Below, in pieces: positions 1 through 7,950 of a DNA stretch of 64,000 nucleotides. The translations under genes and the position numbers were made by a program. Where the stretch lies: positions 1-64,000 of the forward strand of contig NZ_FOKR01000011.1 in NCBI RefSeq assembly GCF_900112195.1. The letters run 5' to 3'. Numbering within the stretch: position 1 is the stretch's first letter; each line of letters opens with the position of its first letter. The notes beneath the pieces were generated by a model. The model saw nothing but the letters and a program-made list of their open reading frames with translations. It was not told where the DNA came from and made no database searches. The stretch is from Butyrivibrio sp. YAB3001 (lineage in GTDB: Bacteria; Bacillota; Clostridia; Lachnospirales; Lachnospiraceae).

Positions 1-254
1 TCCTTATCAGCGTGGAAAACAACCTGAACGGATTTTGTTTTACGAGCCTGCTTATACTTTTGAGTTTCAGCAGCGACTTCACTGCGACACCAGGCTATAA
101 CATCATCGCGAGTTGGACCATGATCTTTTATCAATTCAGCAAGAGTACCGAGTTTACGAACTGTAGCAGTGGTGCTTTTTCCAGAATTATCGATATAAGA
201 TTTGGATATGTAGAATGATTCTGAGTTCTTGGACTTTGAGATTGTGAGTTTCAT
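1..254 (-). CDS. IS1634-like transposase, N-terminal part, cut by the window edge
   Basis: The first 84 residues are visible on the minus strand, starting at the ATG at 254 (MKLTISKSKNSESFYISKSY). The opening, with its YIDNSGKSTTATVRKLGTL segment, is what I know from transposases of the IS4/IS1634 superfamily, where an N-terminal region of this kind precedes the DDE core. The catalytic residues lie outside the window, so activity cannot be judged. The gene reads out of the window and its upstream side carries a minus-strand terminator at 330-355, a common arrangement at IS ends. Family assignment rests on resemblance of the N-terminus only. Confidence 0.6.
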   Translation of the reverse strand, partial: MKLTISKSKNSESFYISKSYIDNSGKSTTATVRKLGTLAELIKDHGPTRDDVIAWCRSEVAAETQKYKQARKTKSVQVVFHADK

Positions 255-326
255 AATAAATACCCCCAGTCCTTATTATATCACGTATCACTATATATTA
301 CTATATAATAAGAATAAAAATTTGAC

Positions 327-355
327 AAAAAAATACAGGCCAGATGTGGCCTGTA
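327..355 (-). terminator. Terminator-like hairpin protecting the IS end
   Basis: TACAGGCCA and TGGCCTGTA (334-342 and 347-355) form a perfect 9-bp stem with a GATG loop. On the minus strand it is followed by a run of seven T. It lies upstream of the transposase start and would stop transcripts entering the element from outside. The rest of 255-555 holds AT-rich DNA with no gene I can support. Confidence 0.6.
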
Positions 356-555
356 AGGACTTCTGATGTAATTTAACTGTCAAACACCCGGAAAAAAATA
401 TAAAAAATGCTGCGGACATGATTATGGAATTAAGGGAAACGATTAAGATTGTTTTACAAAGAAGCCAAATAATGGTATATTATTACTGTTATTTGTAGTT
501 TTTAATATTTATATTATTGCTTGTAGAGCCTTGGATTTATTCCAGGGCTTTTTTG

Positions 556-1173
556 ATGAACAAAGAACAGCTTCACAAGTACATTGAAAACAGTACGGGC
601 AATGAGTCAAATATCTGCCAGATCTATGCCATCAAAGACGGTTCTGTTGTTTATGATGATTGCTGGCATGGATTTAAGACTGAGGATGCGATGAATGTCA
701 ATTCCGTGACCAAAGGCGTCATGGGACTACTTGCCGGAATTGCTCTGGATAAGGGCTACATTAGGAATCTGGACCAGAAGGTGATGGATTTTTTCCCTGA
801 TTACAACGTTAAGCGCGGAGAGAAGACTATCTATGACGTTACCATCAGGCACCTTCTTACTATGACAGCTCCGTATAAGGGTAAGTCAGAACCCTGGAAA
901 AAGGTGTGTACTTCACAGGACTTTACTCTTGCAATCCTTGATTATCTTGGAGGACGTAATGGAATAACAGGTGAGTTCAGGTATGCTACCCTTGGAATTC
1001 AGATTCTTGCAGGAATAATTGAGAGAGCTACGGGCGAAAAATGCATTGATTTTGCTAACAAAAATCTCTTTGAGCCACTGGGACTTCCGAAACGAATACC
1101 ACACGGTGACAGTTCCAAAGACGATCTGTTGATCCTAAGTATTCTATGTGTGTTCAGCCTTCTTTTATTATAG
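556..1173 (+). pseudogene. Serine hydrolase (beta-lactamase family), 3' truncated
   Basis: The 205-residue product has the class C-type beta-lactamase/esterase fold signature: SVTK at residues 50-53 supplies the SxxK nucleophile and general base, and FRYATLG supplies the tyrosine motif. Homology runs through FEPLGLP and PHGDSSKDD, then stops; the remaining tail (LLILSILCVFSLLLL) is unlike the family. The C-terminal part with the third active-site motif is missing, since full-length members are usually 300-400 residues. I chose ATG 556 over an upstream TTG at 517. It sits beside an IS end and other fragments, so deletion is likely. Confidence 0.7.
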
Positions 1174-1302
1174 GCACTAATAATGAGGATAAGATAAGTG
1201 AGATGGGCATCATAATAGCAAAAGGACTGAAGAAATCAACTCTTTTGTTGTATACTTATATCTATAAACTTAAAGATGTAGTAGTTACAAGGAGGGAAAA
1301 GC

Positions 1303-1614
1303 ATGTTATTAGTGACAACAGAAACTGTTAGCGGAAGAAATCTTGAAATGCTAGGTCTCGTAAAAGGGAGTACGATTCAGACAGTCAACGCCATTAAGGA
1401 CATCGGGTCAGGTCTTAAGACACTTGTTGGAGGTGAGCTTGGAAGTTATAACGAGATGATGTCCAAAGCCAGAGGGCTTGCAACAGACAGAATGATCAAG
1501 GAAGCAGAAGCGCTTGGAGCAGATGCTGTTGTGGGAATCAGGTACTCATCGTCTTCTGTCATGCAGAGTGCAGCTGAAATCATGGCATATGGAACAGCAG
1601 TTAAGTTTGTGTAA
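1303..1614 (+). CDS. UPF0145 / YbjQ-family protein
   Basis: A complete 103-residue protein of the YbjQ/UPF0145 family (PF01906), a small pentamer-forming fold of unknown role sometimes labelled heavy-metal binding. Family marks are the opening VTTETVSGRNLEMLGLVKGS, the central RGLATDRMIKEAEALGADAV and the ending AYGTAVKFV. A strong AAGGAGGG ribosome site lies about 8 bases before ATG 1303. It is the only intact gene between two decayed ones, so its neighbours give no clue to function. Confidence 0.85.
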   Translation: MLLVTTETVSGRNLEMLGLVKGSTIQTVNAIKDIGSGLKTLVGGELGSYNEMMSKARGLATDRMIKEAEALGADAVVGIRYSSSSVMQSAAEIMAYGTAVKFV

Positions 1615-1625
1615 GCAGGATAGTA

Positions 1626-1856
1626 GTGAGTGAAATTTCGGCCATCCTGAAAAGAAAGAATAATGGTCCGGTTTCTGCAGCCATTTCATTTATGAGAACG
1701 CTGGTGTTCGAGCTATTATCAGTAATCATTTTACCAATCAAATTTGGAGTAAATGGAATCTGGGGTGCTGTCGCCGTGGCTGAAGTAGCATCATGTATAC
1801 TCTCATGGACATTCCTTGTTACACAGAACAGGAAATACCATTATTTAAATCCGTGA
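1626..1856 (+). pseudogene. MATE efflux pump, C-terminal remnant
   Basis: The 76 residues contain two hydrophobic segments, and the order FGVNGIWGAVAVAEVASCIL resembles the last helices of MATE/NorM multidrug transporters, which are normally about 450 residues with twelve helices. The rest of the pump is absent and the candidate start (GTG 1626) has no ribosome site. I read it as a relic left by the same rearrangements that damaged the serine hydrolase upstream. Confidence 0.55.
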
Positions 1857-1979
1857 AAGTTTTTTTTAAATTTTTTGTTTTCATGTGACCTACCTAATAT
1901 TTTTTCTGTGTATATAGGCGATGGAGATTATTAATATGATAGAGTAATGTAAGTTACTTCTGAATATTTTAGCAAAAAA

Positions 1980-2324
1980 TTACAGATTGTCCTCACCCCA
2001 TTTTTTCAATTCAAGGAGAATGGGGATGAGGCTTTTTGTTTTTTCAGTAAGATTGTATTCTACTCTTACAGGCATTTCATCATACTGCTTTCTCTCCACA
2101 AGTCCGTCTGCCTCAAGCTCTTTTAATGAATTAGCAAGCATAGTATTGGTGATTCCATGTATTGAACGGCGTAATTCTCCATATCGCACTATTTCATTTT
2201 TATCGATGATGCACAGAATCATGATTTTCCACTTGCCGCCAACGGTATCAATAACTCTCTTTAATCCACAATCTTTTCCTGCGATATCTTCACATAATGG
2301 TTCTTTTGTCTCTTTTTTTCTCAT
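1980..2324 (-). CDS. HxlR-family transcriptional regulator
   Basis: A 114-residue winged-helix regulator of the HxlR family (PF01638). Diagnostic pieces are DTVGGKWKIMIL, YGELRRSIHGITNTMLANSL (recognition helix region) and ELEADGLVERKQYDEMPVRV with the wing at VEYNLTEK. Cysteines near the N-terminus (CEDIAGKDC) are common in redox- or electrophile-sensing HxlR proteins. It starts at ATG 2324 after an AAGGAAAAG site and is divergent from the ferredoxin operon at 2443, which it probably controls (inference from position). Confidence 0.88.
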   Translation of the reverse strand: MRKKETKEPLCEDIAGKDCGLKRVIDTVGGKWKIMILCIIDKNEIVRYGELRRSIHGITNTMLANSLKELEADGLVERKQYDEMPVRVEYNLTEKTKSLIPILLELKKWGEDNL

Positions 2325-2442
2325 AGTATACTTTTCCTTACCAGATAAATAAAAACTGCGTACTTGATATAAAAATTATACCACATATAATAAAACCATC
2401 AGCTGAGAAAAACAAGTAGGTTTCAAAGGAGAAGATTTACAA

Positions 2443-2643
2443 ATGAAAAAGGCAGCTAATGATATAAAAAGATGTGTTGCCTGTGGTGTCTGCGTGTTGC
2501 AGTGTCCTAGAGAGGCAATAGATATCTATAAAGGCTGCCATGCTGTAGTAGATGTCATGAAGTGCGTTGGGTGTGGCATTTGCGAAAGAGCATGTCCTAC
2601 AGGTTCGATCAAGGTAGCGGAGGTGCAGGATGGCATCAAATAA
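2443..2643 (+). CDS. 2[4Fe-4S] ferredoxin
   Basis: A 66-residue ferredoxin with two CxxCxxCxxxCP clusters, CVACGVCVLQCP near residue 11 and CVGCGICERACP near residue 47, each binding one 4Fe-4S centre. The start has an AAAGGAGA site. The 3' end overlaps the next gene by 14 bases, implying translational coupling. It may supply the soluble electron-transfer half that the following membrane protein lacks compared with NapH-like proteins. Confidence 0.9.
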   Translation: MKKAANDIKRCVACGVCVLQCPREAIDIYKGCHAVVDVMKCVGCGICERACPTGSIKVAEVQDGIK

Positions 2644-3223
2644 AACTAAACACTGGTATGATTATCTGTGGATATGGACAATTATTTATTTTGCACTGGG
2701 GTTCTTTAATATTCTGTTTGCGTGGCTTGGGATGATTGATTTTATATTACCGCTGATTTTTGCGATAGCAGGTGGAGATAAGCTGTTTTGTAACAGATTT
2801 TGCGGAAGAGGCCAGCTTTTCTGGGTACTTGGGAAAAACTGCAAGTGTTCCAGGAGTAAACCAGCGCCCAGATGGATATCTTCTAAATGGTTCAGATATG
2901 GATTCCTGGCATTCTTTATGACGATGTTTGGAACAATGGTTTTTCAGACTTATCTTGTATTTGCCGGGACAAATACTCTTCGAAAGGTTATAAAGCTCTT
3001 TTGGACATTCAAAGTTCCATGGAAATGGGCGTATAATGGAAGTGTGTTCCCCGACTGGGTAGCACAGTTTGGATTTGGTTTTTATAGCCTGATGCTTACA
3101 TCAACTCTTATTGGGCTGATTGTTATGGCTTTGTACAAAGAAAGAACCTGGTGTTCATTCTGTCCAATGGGGACAATGACTCAGGGAATATGCAAGATAA
3201 AGGAAAGGTGTGGAAAATCATGA
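2630..3223 (+). CDS. NapH/YccM-like Fe-S membrane protein
   Basis: A 197-residue protein with about four membrane segments (residues ~15-45, ~85-110, ~145-170). Two cysteine motifs face each other in sequence: FCNRFCGRGQLF near residue 48 and WCSFCPMGTMTQ near residue 181. These match the polyferredoxin membrane part of NapH/RnfB-like quinol or thiol electron-transfer proteins. The usual C-terminal ferredoxin domain is absent; the separate ferredoxin just upstream could replace it. Its stop codon overlaps the next start in an ATGA. Confidence 0.7.
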   Translation: MASNKTKHWYDYLWIWTIIYFALGFFNILFAWLGMIDFILPLIFAIAGGDKLFCNRFCGRGQLFWVLGKNCKCSRSKPAPRWISSKWFRYGFLAFFMTMFGTMVFQTYLVFAGTNTLRKVIKLFWTFKVPWKWAYNGSVFPDWVAQFGFGFYSLMLTSTLIGLIVMALYKERTWCSFCPMGTMTQGICKIKERCGKS

Positions 3224-3609
3224 CGTTAAAAGAGAGAGCTGAGAGAGCTGTTGAATTAAAGAATTCAGGAAAGTATAACTGTGCCCAGGCTGTGACAGTA
3301 GTTTTATCCGATCAGACTGAACTTGCAGAGGAACAGCTAAAGCAGATATCAGCAGGATTCTGCGCAGGAATGGGCAATATGGAAGCAACCTGCGGCGCAC
3401 TAATTGGAGCAGGCATGGTGGCAGGACTTAAGACAGAAGGAAAAGGGACTCTCGGGATTACAAGGCAGATCCAGGAAGAATTTGCAACAAGATGCGGGGC
3501 CTTAAAATGCAAGGATTTAAAGACAATGACGGATGGTAAACCCTTATGCCCATGCGAGGAATGCGTGAGAAATGCTGTTATGATTTATGGTGAGATTATG
3601 GGATTTTAA
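3220..3609 (+). CDS. C_GCAxxG_C_C family redox protein
   Basis: A 129-residue member of the C_GCAxxG_C_C family (PF09719). The cysteines are in the family order: YNCAQAV, GFCAGMG, ATCGALIGAG, TRCGALKC and PLCPCEECV. Members are found with thioredoxin-like and Fe-S proteins and are presumed redox-active; the exact reaction is unknown. I chose ATG 3220, which overlaps the upstream stop (ATGA), rather than an in-frame start 69 bases earlier. Third gene of the HxlR-divergent operon. Confidence 0.85.
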   Translation: MTLKERAERAVELKNSGKYNCAQAVTVVLSDQTELAEEQLKQISAGFCAGMGNMEATCGALIGAGMVAGLKTEGKGTLGITRQIQEEFATRCGALKCKDLKTMTDGKPLCPCEECVRNAVMIYGEIMGF

Positions 3610-3641
3610 TGTTGTTTTAATGTTGACCATATATTATCAAA

Positions 3642-4166
3642 ATGCAACCAGAAACAGGTGAGCACAAGGATGGGGATCAGGTAATTGATGAAAAGATTTC
3701 TGTTTTTGTGATGGATGAGCCTGCTATTAAACGACCTTTTAGCAATTCCAGGTTAAAAGAAAAAGTGGACGACTCATATATACAGGATGAATTCAGGCAT
3801 GAGCAGTATGTAGTTGTCACCGAGGAAAACAGGAAAATCCTCATATCGGGATGCGCGCACAACGGAATCCTGAATATCCTTGGTGAATATGAAAGAAAAT
3901 ATGGATCACAGCCTGATGCTGTTATCAGCGGATTCCATCTGATGAAGAAGTCTGACTACACGGATGATGAGATCACCGAGATCATTGATACTGCAAAAAG
4001 GCTTAAAGAGTACCGGACAACATTTTATACCTGTCATTGCACAGGAATAAAGGCATATGAATCGATGCGCTGCATCATGGGTAGTCAGCTGAGGTACGTC
4101 CACTCAGGTGAAGAAATCAGACTGGAATACCAGAAAGGCTCACGAGAGGAAAGGAGAAAATTGTTT
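3642..4166 (+). pseudogene. Metallo-beta-lactamase-fold hydrolase, C-terminal half
   Basis: These 175 codons resemble the second half of MBL-fold proteins annotated as dihydropterin/ribofuranosyl-aminobenzene phosphate synthase-like: ILISGCAHNGILNI, then DAVISGFHLM and FYTCHCTGIKAYE. The N-terminal HxHxDH metal site is missing and no ribosome site precedes the ATG at 3642, so I read it as a 5'-truncated relic. The family normally ends near the segment YVHSGEEIRLEY. Here the frame continues without a stop into a 26-residue membrane peptide. Confidence 0.65.
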
Positions 4167-4247
4167 ATGAAATGGCATAAGTTTTTTGCATGGGCAACAG
4201 TAATATGCTTTATCATCACCATGATGACCGGATATGAAAAGAAATGA
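4167..4247 (+). CDS. Small membrane peptide (26 aa), in frame with the upstream remnant
   Basis: From ATG 4167 the frame encodes a 26-residue peptide beginning MKWHKFFAWATVICFIIT with one predicted membrane helix and a basic tail. An AAGGAG site lies 10 bases upstream, as expected for an independent start. The peptide is in frame with the preceding MBL-fold remnant, so it is read either as its C-terminal tail or on its own. Function unknown. The ribosome site inside the upstream frame favours a gene in its own right. Confidence 0.4.
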   Translation: MKWHKFFAWATVICFIITMMTGYEKK

Positions 4248-4552
4248 GGCTAACATCGAAATGGATCTTTTTAATGAACATGGAAAAGAGCCTTGATCCG
4301 GAACAAACTACAGGCAAATTCATAATTCCTACGCAGAGCTATAGAGTGGATGGCGCTTCATACTACTATGCTCCAGCCTCAGATTATTTTGATACCTGTC
4401 ACACCTGGGACGCAGGCTATGATATAGCAACAGATCCACAGTGCCTAGATAAAAATATCAGAAAAGAATTAGAAATAGCCCAGAGAACCTGGGAGAAAGG
4501 AATAATCCAACCACTTTTCAAATATGATTGGATTATACGTGATGATATGTAA
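4244..4552 (+). pseudogene. Unrecognised fragment with an endonuclease IV-like motif
   Basis: The 102-residue frame starts in an ATGA overlap with the upstream stop. The stretch YFDTCHTWDAGYDIATD recalls the DTCH...AGYD metal-binding motif of endonuclease IV (Nfo), but the flanks do not match that enzyme and the usual length is about 280 residues. It may be a chimeric relic in the decayed 3.6-4.6 kb stretch. I would not assign a function. Confidence 0.3.
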
Positions 4553-4650
4553 TTCATGCGAACGATGTGAAATAGTGAAAAAATATATTGAATAATAATC
4601 GCTTCGCTATGGATGCGCACTCGCGCAAAATGTTTCCTTACGTTACAAAC

Positions 4651-4880
4651 ATTGAAAATTCATTTGTCAATCAGAATAACCGTCAAGGTTTTAGAAATGT
4701 GCAGTTCTCGGACGAGCAGGATGATTTTCAAAATGAAGAATACAAGAGCATCCGAATGTTTCGAACAGCGTTGAGATGAGGATGCTCTTGTATTATGAAT
4801 TTATGAAAATCACCGCGCAGACGAACACAAACATTTCTAAACCTTGACGGTTACATTCTGCTGATAAATGAATTCCAACA
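4651..4880. repeat. Long imperfect inverted repeat (MITE-like or structured RNA)
   Basis: Left arm ~4651-4753 and right arm ~4780-4880 are imperfect reverse complements along almost their whole length. Matching blocks include ACCGTCAAGG near 4679 with CCTTGACGGT near 4842, GATGATTTTCA with its counterpart near 4801, and TACAAGAGCATCC (4741-4753) with GGATGCTCTTGTA (4780-4792). The loop is about 26 bases. A short open frame here (4588-4779) is a by-product. No transposase is nearby; it could be a miniature element or a structured transcript. Confidence 0.75.
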
Positions 4881-4909
4881 AAAAATTCAATAAAAAATCA
4901 AATTTCTTA

Positions 4910-4963
4910 TTGACAATTTTTATTGATAAGAATATCCTATAAATGCAGTTAGCAAAGGCTAAT
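4910..4963 (+). promoter_or_regulatory. feoA promoter with iron-type operator
   Basis: TTGACA (4910-4915) and TATCCT (4933-4938) are 17 bases apart. The palindrome TTAGCAAAGGCTAA (4949-4962) falls at the expected transcription start, where a bound repressor would block initiation. The same 14-base pattern recurs at five other sites in the window. It resembles half of the DtxR/IdeR/MntR-type TTAGGTTAGC operator, so a metal-dependent repressor is the likely ligand (inference). Confidence 0.65.
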
Positions 4964-5001
4964 AAATATTATCGTGTGCTAACATGAATTAGGAGGCTTA
5001 T

Positions 5002-5214
5002 ATGACACTTAATAATGCTGAACTTGGCAGAGAATATATGATAGATTCTATAGATACAGAGGGCGATGATGAAATGGAGAGCTTTTTGTTCTCACTTGGA
5101 TGTTACAGCGGTGAGAAGATTACTGTTGTAGACAAGAAGAGAAATTTAGTTGTCGCTATTAAAGATGCCCGTTATAACATTGATCCACAGTTAGCAGATG
5201 CTATCAAGATTTAA
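5002..5214 (+). CDS. feoA: FeoA, ferrous iron transport accessory protein
   Basis: A 70-residue SH3-like FeoA protein (MTLNNAELGREYMIDSI at the start, KKRNLVVAIKDARYNIDPQLA near the end). FeoA binds the cytoplasmic side of FeoB and is needed for full iron uptake. The start follows a TTAGGAGG site. feoB lies 103 bases downstream, and two further palindromic operator copies fill that gap, so feoB may also be controlled separately. Confidence 0.88.
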   Translation: MTLNNAELGREYMIDSIDTEGDDEMESFLFSLGCYSGEKITVVDKKRNLVVAIKDARYNIDPQLADAIKI

Positions 5215-5227
5215 TTTTATCGAAATG

Positions 5228-5281
5228 TTAGCAATTGCTATCACAAACTAATGTAAACGTATTTATGTTAGCATATGCTAT
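5228..5281 (+). promoter_or_regulatory. Pair of iron-type operators before feoB
   Basis: TTAGCAATTGCTAT (5228-5241) and TTAGCATATGCTAT (5268-5281) are two near-perfect copies of the TTAGCA-NN-TGCTAA palindrome, 40 bases apart between feoA and feoB. Spacing is close to four helical turns, compatible with cooperative binding on one DNA face (inference). Confidence 0.6.
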
Positions 5282-5317
5282 CAAAATATATGAAAAAAAG
5301 AATTTAGGAGGAAAGTT

Positions 5318-7309
5318 ATGAGAATCGCAATGGCAGGTAATCCCAACAGCGGAAAGACCACAATGTACAACGCTTTGACTGGAAGAAGCGAGAAGATTGG
5401 TAACTGGGCGGGTGTTACTGTTGACAAGAAAGAAAGTGTTATCAAGAAGAAATATTATGATGGGGATAAGGAACTGATCGCAGTTGACCTTCCCGGTGCA
5501 TATTCAATGTCTCCATTTACATCAGAGGAGAGTATCACCAGCGGATATGTTAAGAATGAGCATCCTGATGCCATCATCAATATCGTTGATTCAACAAATC
5601 TTAGCAGAAGTTTGTTCTTTACTACACAGTTACTTGAGCTTGGTGTTCCTGTAATCGTGGCACTTAACAAGAACGATGCAAATGATAAGAAGGGAAATGC
5701 CATTGACGAAAAGCTCCTCTCAGAAAAGCTTGGATGTCCTGTTATCAAGACTGTAGCAACATCTGAGACAGGCCTTAAGGAAGTAGTTAAGGCAGCTGCT
5801 GAGCTTGAAGGCAAGGGACAGAAAGAACCTTATGTGCAGGGAGAGGTTGACCTTACAGATAAGGCAGCTGTTGAAGCAGCAGATAGAAAGCGTTTCGAAT
5901 TTGTTAATAAGATCGTAAGCGAAGTTGAAAAGCGTAAAGTGCTTACAAAAGATAAGAATTTCGGCGATAAGATTGACAATATCGTAACTCATCCAGTACT
6001 CGGCATTGTAATCTTTGCTGCAATTATGTGGCTTGTATTCTATATTTCACAGACAACAGTCGGAACATGGATCGCTGATATCCTTGCAGGATGGATTGAC
6101 TCCTTCAAGGAAATGGTTGGTGAAGCAATGGCAGATGCTAATCCGCTTTTATATGCACTTTTAGTTGATGGTATTATTGGTGGTGTTGGTGCTGTAGTTG
6201 GGTTCCTTCCACTTGTTATGGTTATGTATTTCCTCATCGCTCTGTTAGAGGATTGCGGATACATGTCAAGAGCAACTGTAGTTCTTGATCCTATCTTCAA
6301 GAGAGTAGGTCTTTCAGGAAAATCTGTTATTCCTATGATCATTGGTACAGGTTGCGGAATCCCAGCTATCATGGCTTGCCGTACCATCAGAAACGAGAGA
6401 GAAAGACGCTCAACAGCGATGCTGGCAACATTTATGCCATGCGGCGCTAAGCTTCCTGTTATTGCTCTTTTTGCAGGCGCATTCTTCCCTGAATCAAGAT
6501 GGGTTAGTTTTATCTGCTATATGGGCGGTATTGTTCTCATCCTTCTCGGAGCGCTTCTCATCAAGGCTATCACAGGCATGAAGTACAGAAAGAGCTTCTT
6601 TATCATTGAGCTTCCTGAGTACAAGGTTCCAAGTCTTATGTTTGCTGTAAAGTCAATGCTTGAAAGAGGAAAGGCTTACATTGTAAAAGCAGGTACTATC
6701 ATTCTTGTATGTAATACAGTAGTACAGATCATGCAGAGCTTCAATTTCAGCTTCCAGCCTGTTGAGGAAGGAATGGAAAACACATCAATCCTTGCCGGAG
6801 TTGCTGGACCATTCGCTTATCTTCTTGTTCCTGTAGTCGGAGTTGTAAGCTGGCAGCTTGCAGCAGCAGCAATCACAGGTTTCATTGCGAAAGAGAATGT
6901 TGTTGGAACAATCGCTACAGTATTTGCAATTTCTAACCTTATTGATACAGAAGAGCTTGAACTCATCGGTGAAGGAAACGCAGTAGCAGCAGTTATGGGT
7001 ATTACAAAGGTTGCAGCCCTTGCATACCTTATGTTCAATCTTTACACACCACCTTGCTTTGCAGCACTTGGTGCTATGAACTCTGAGATGAAGTCAGCAA
7101 AGTGGCTCTGGGGAGCAATTGCACTTCAGCTTGCAACAGGATTTACAGTTGGATTCCTTGTATACCAGATTGGTACACTTATTACTACAGGCAGCTTAGG
7201 AAGCGGATTTATTTATGGCCTTATCGCAATTGCTATATTCGCAGGAATTATAGTATATTTGATCAAGAGAAATCAGAAGGCAATGGTTCTCGAGTATAAG
7301 CTTGATTAA
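5318..7309 (+). CDS. feoB: FeoB, ferrous iron permease with GTPase domain
   Basis: A complete 663-residue FeoB. The G domain shows G1 GNPNSGKTTM, switch NWAGVTVDKKE, G3 DLPGAYSMSP and G4 ALNKND, followed by a helical spacer. The membrane part from about residue 225 has the two Gate regions, including MIIGTGCGIPAIMACRT and MPCGAKLPVI with the conserved cysteines, and ends in a short basic tail. It imports Fe2+ across the cytoplasmic membrane. AGGAGG precedes ATG 5318. A second feoB lies at 34962, so the strain carries two systems. Confidence 0.96.
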   Translation: MRIAMAGNPNSGKTTMYNALTGRSEKIGNWAGVTVDKKESVIKKKYYDGDKELIAVDLPGAYSMSPFTSEESITSGYVKNEHPDAIINIVDSTNLSRSLFFTTQLLELGVPVIVALNKNDANDKKGNAIDEKLLSEKLGCPVIKTVATSETGLKEVVKAAAELEGKGQKEPYVQGEVDLTDKAAVEAADRKRFEFVNKIVSEVEKRKVLTKDKNFGDKIDNIVTHPVLGIVIFAAIMWLVFYISQTTVGTWIADILAGWIDSFKEMVGEAMADANPLLYALLVDGIIGGVGAVVGFLPLVMVMYFLIALLEDCGYMSRATVVLDPIFKRVGLSGKSVIPMIIGTGCGIPAIMACRTIRNERERRSTAMLATFMPCGAKLPVIALFAGAFFPESRWVSFICYMGGIVLILLGALLIKAITGMKYRKSFFIIELPEYKVPSLMFAVKSMLERGKAYIVKAGTIILVCNTVVQIMQSFNFSFQPVEEGMENTSILAGVAGPFAYLLVPVVGVVSWQLAAAAITGFIAKENVVGTIATVFAISNLIDTEELELIGEGNAVAAVMGITKVAALAYLMFNLYTPPCFAALGAMNSEMKSAKWLWGAIALQLATGFTVGFLVYQIGTLITTGSLGSGFIYGLIAIAIFAGIIVYLIKRNQKAMVLEYKLD

Positions 7310-7326
7310 AAAGAAAGAGTAAAGTT

Positions 7327-7479
7327 ATGGTTAATATTATTGCAGGAGCAGTTATTTGTCTGATTTTGGGATTTTCAATCGGATACATCTATAAGGAAAA
7401 GAAAAAGGGCACACATTGTATCGGGTGTCCTATGGCGGGAAATTGTCATAAGTCAGGATCCTGCAAGAAAATCGAGTAG
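7327..7479 (+). CDS. FeoB-associated Cys-rich membrane protein
   Basis: A 50-residue protein: one N-terminal membrane helix (NIIAGAVICLILGFSIGYIY) followed by a short tail with four cysteines in CIGCPMAGNC and GSC. This is the layout of the FeoB-associated Cys-rich family (PF12669), which sits immediately after feoB in many Firmicutes and may act as the functional replacement of FeoC. It begins 17 bases after feoB and is followed by a terminator, so it closes the operon. Confidence 0.85.
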   Translation: MVNIIAGAVICLILGFSIGYIYKEKKKGTHCIGCPMAGNCHKSGSCKKIE

Positions 7480-7514
7480 TAGGTAGTTTGCCATCCTACT
7501 AATGAATAAAGAGC

Positions 7515-7543
7515 AAAGCCCGTTTTACACGGGCTTTACTTTT
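7515..7543 (+). terminator. Terminator of the feoAB operon
   Basis: AAAGCCCG (7515-7522) and CGGGCTTT (7530-7537) form a perfect 8-bp stem with a 7-base loop, followed by ACTTTT. It lies directly after the Cys-rich gene. Confidence 0.8.
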
Positions 7544-7549
7544 AAATAT

Positions 7550-7600
7550 AAGGTTAGCAGAAGCTAACCTTATAACAAGCAGAAAATTGGCAAATGCTAA
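7550..7600 (+). promoter_or_regulatory. Double iron-type operator before the Fur-like/ABC unit
   Basis: AAGGTTAGC-AGAA-GCTAACCTT (7550-7571) is a perfect 9-bp palindrome. A second copy, TTGGCAAATGCTAA, lies at 7587-7600. Both match the operator in front of feoA and feoB and precede the fur-like gene at 7668, tying the exporter downstream to the same regulator (inference). Confidence 0.6.
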
Positions 7601-7667
7601 TAACAGTTACGATAACTTATTTTTAATTATTTAATGACGGTACAGTGAATATTGGCGGGGACAGTGT

Positions 7668-7901
7668 ATGAGTAATGAACAGATAATCAGGGCACTACGA
7701 GATAAAGGCATGCGAATTACCAAACAAAGAGAAATAGTTGCAAATGTCATAGCTGAAAATGATGGGGCTTCATGCAAAGATATCTGCTGCATAGTTCACA
7801 ACAAGGATAAGTCTATTGGTACTGCTACTGTATATCGCATGATAAAGGCTCTGGAGGATATAGGAGTTGTTGAAAGAATAGATATGATCAAGCTGCAATA
7901 A
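7668..7901 (+). CDS. One-domain Fur-like DNA-binding protein
   Basis: The 77 residues are the winged-helix half of a Fur-family repressor: RITKQREIVANVI and the recognition segment SIGTATVYRMIKALEDIGVV. The dimerisation and metal-binding half (about 60 further residues with HHHxHxxC) is absent, and the downstream DNA does not encode it in any frame I checked. It could be a truncated relic or a natural short form acting as a modulator. It lies between a double operator and an ABC exporter. A TAAGAAAC/GTTTCTTA stem (7899-7927) overlaps its stop codon. Confidence 0.65.
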   Translation: MSNEQIIRALRDKGMRITKQREIVANVIAENDGASCKDICCIVHNKDKSIGTATVYRMIKALEDIGVVERIDMIKLQ

Positions 7902-7950
7902 GAAACGGTGTTAAGTGCAGTTTCTTAGTAGTATTTGAAAGGAACTAAAT

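Noticed and set aside
4588..4779. 63-codon frame
   Set aside because: It lies in the left arm and loop of the long inverted repeat and has no ribosome site.
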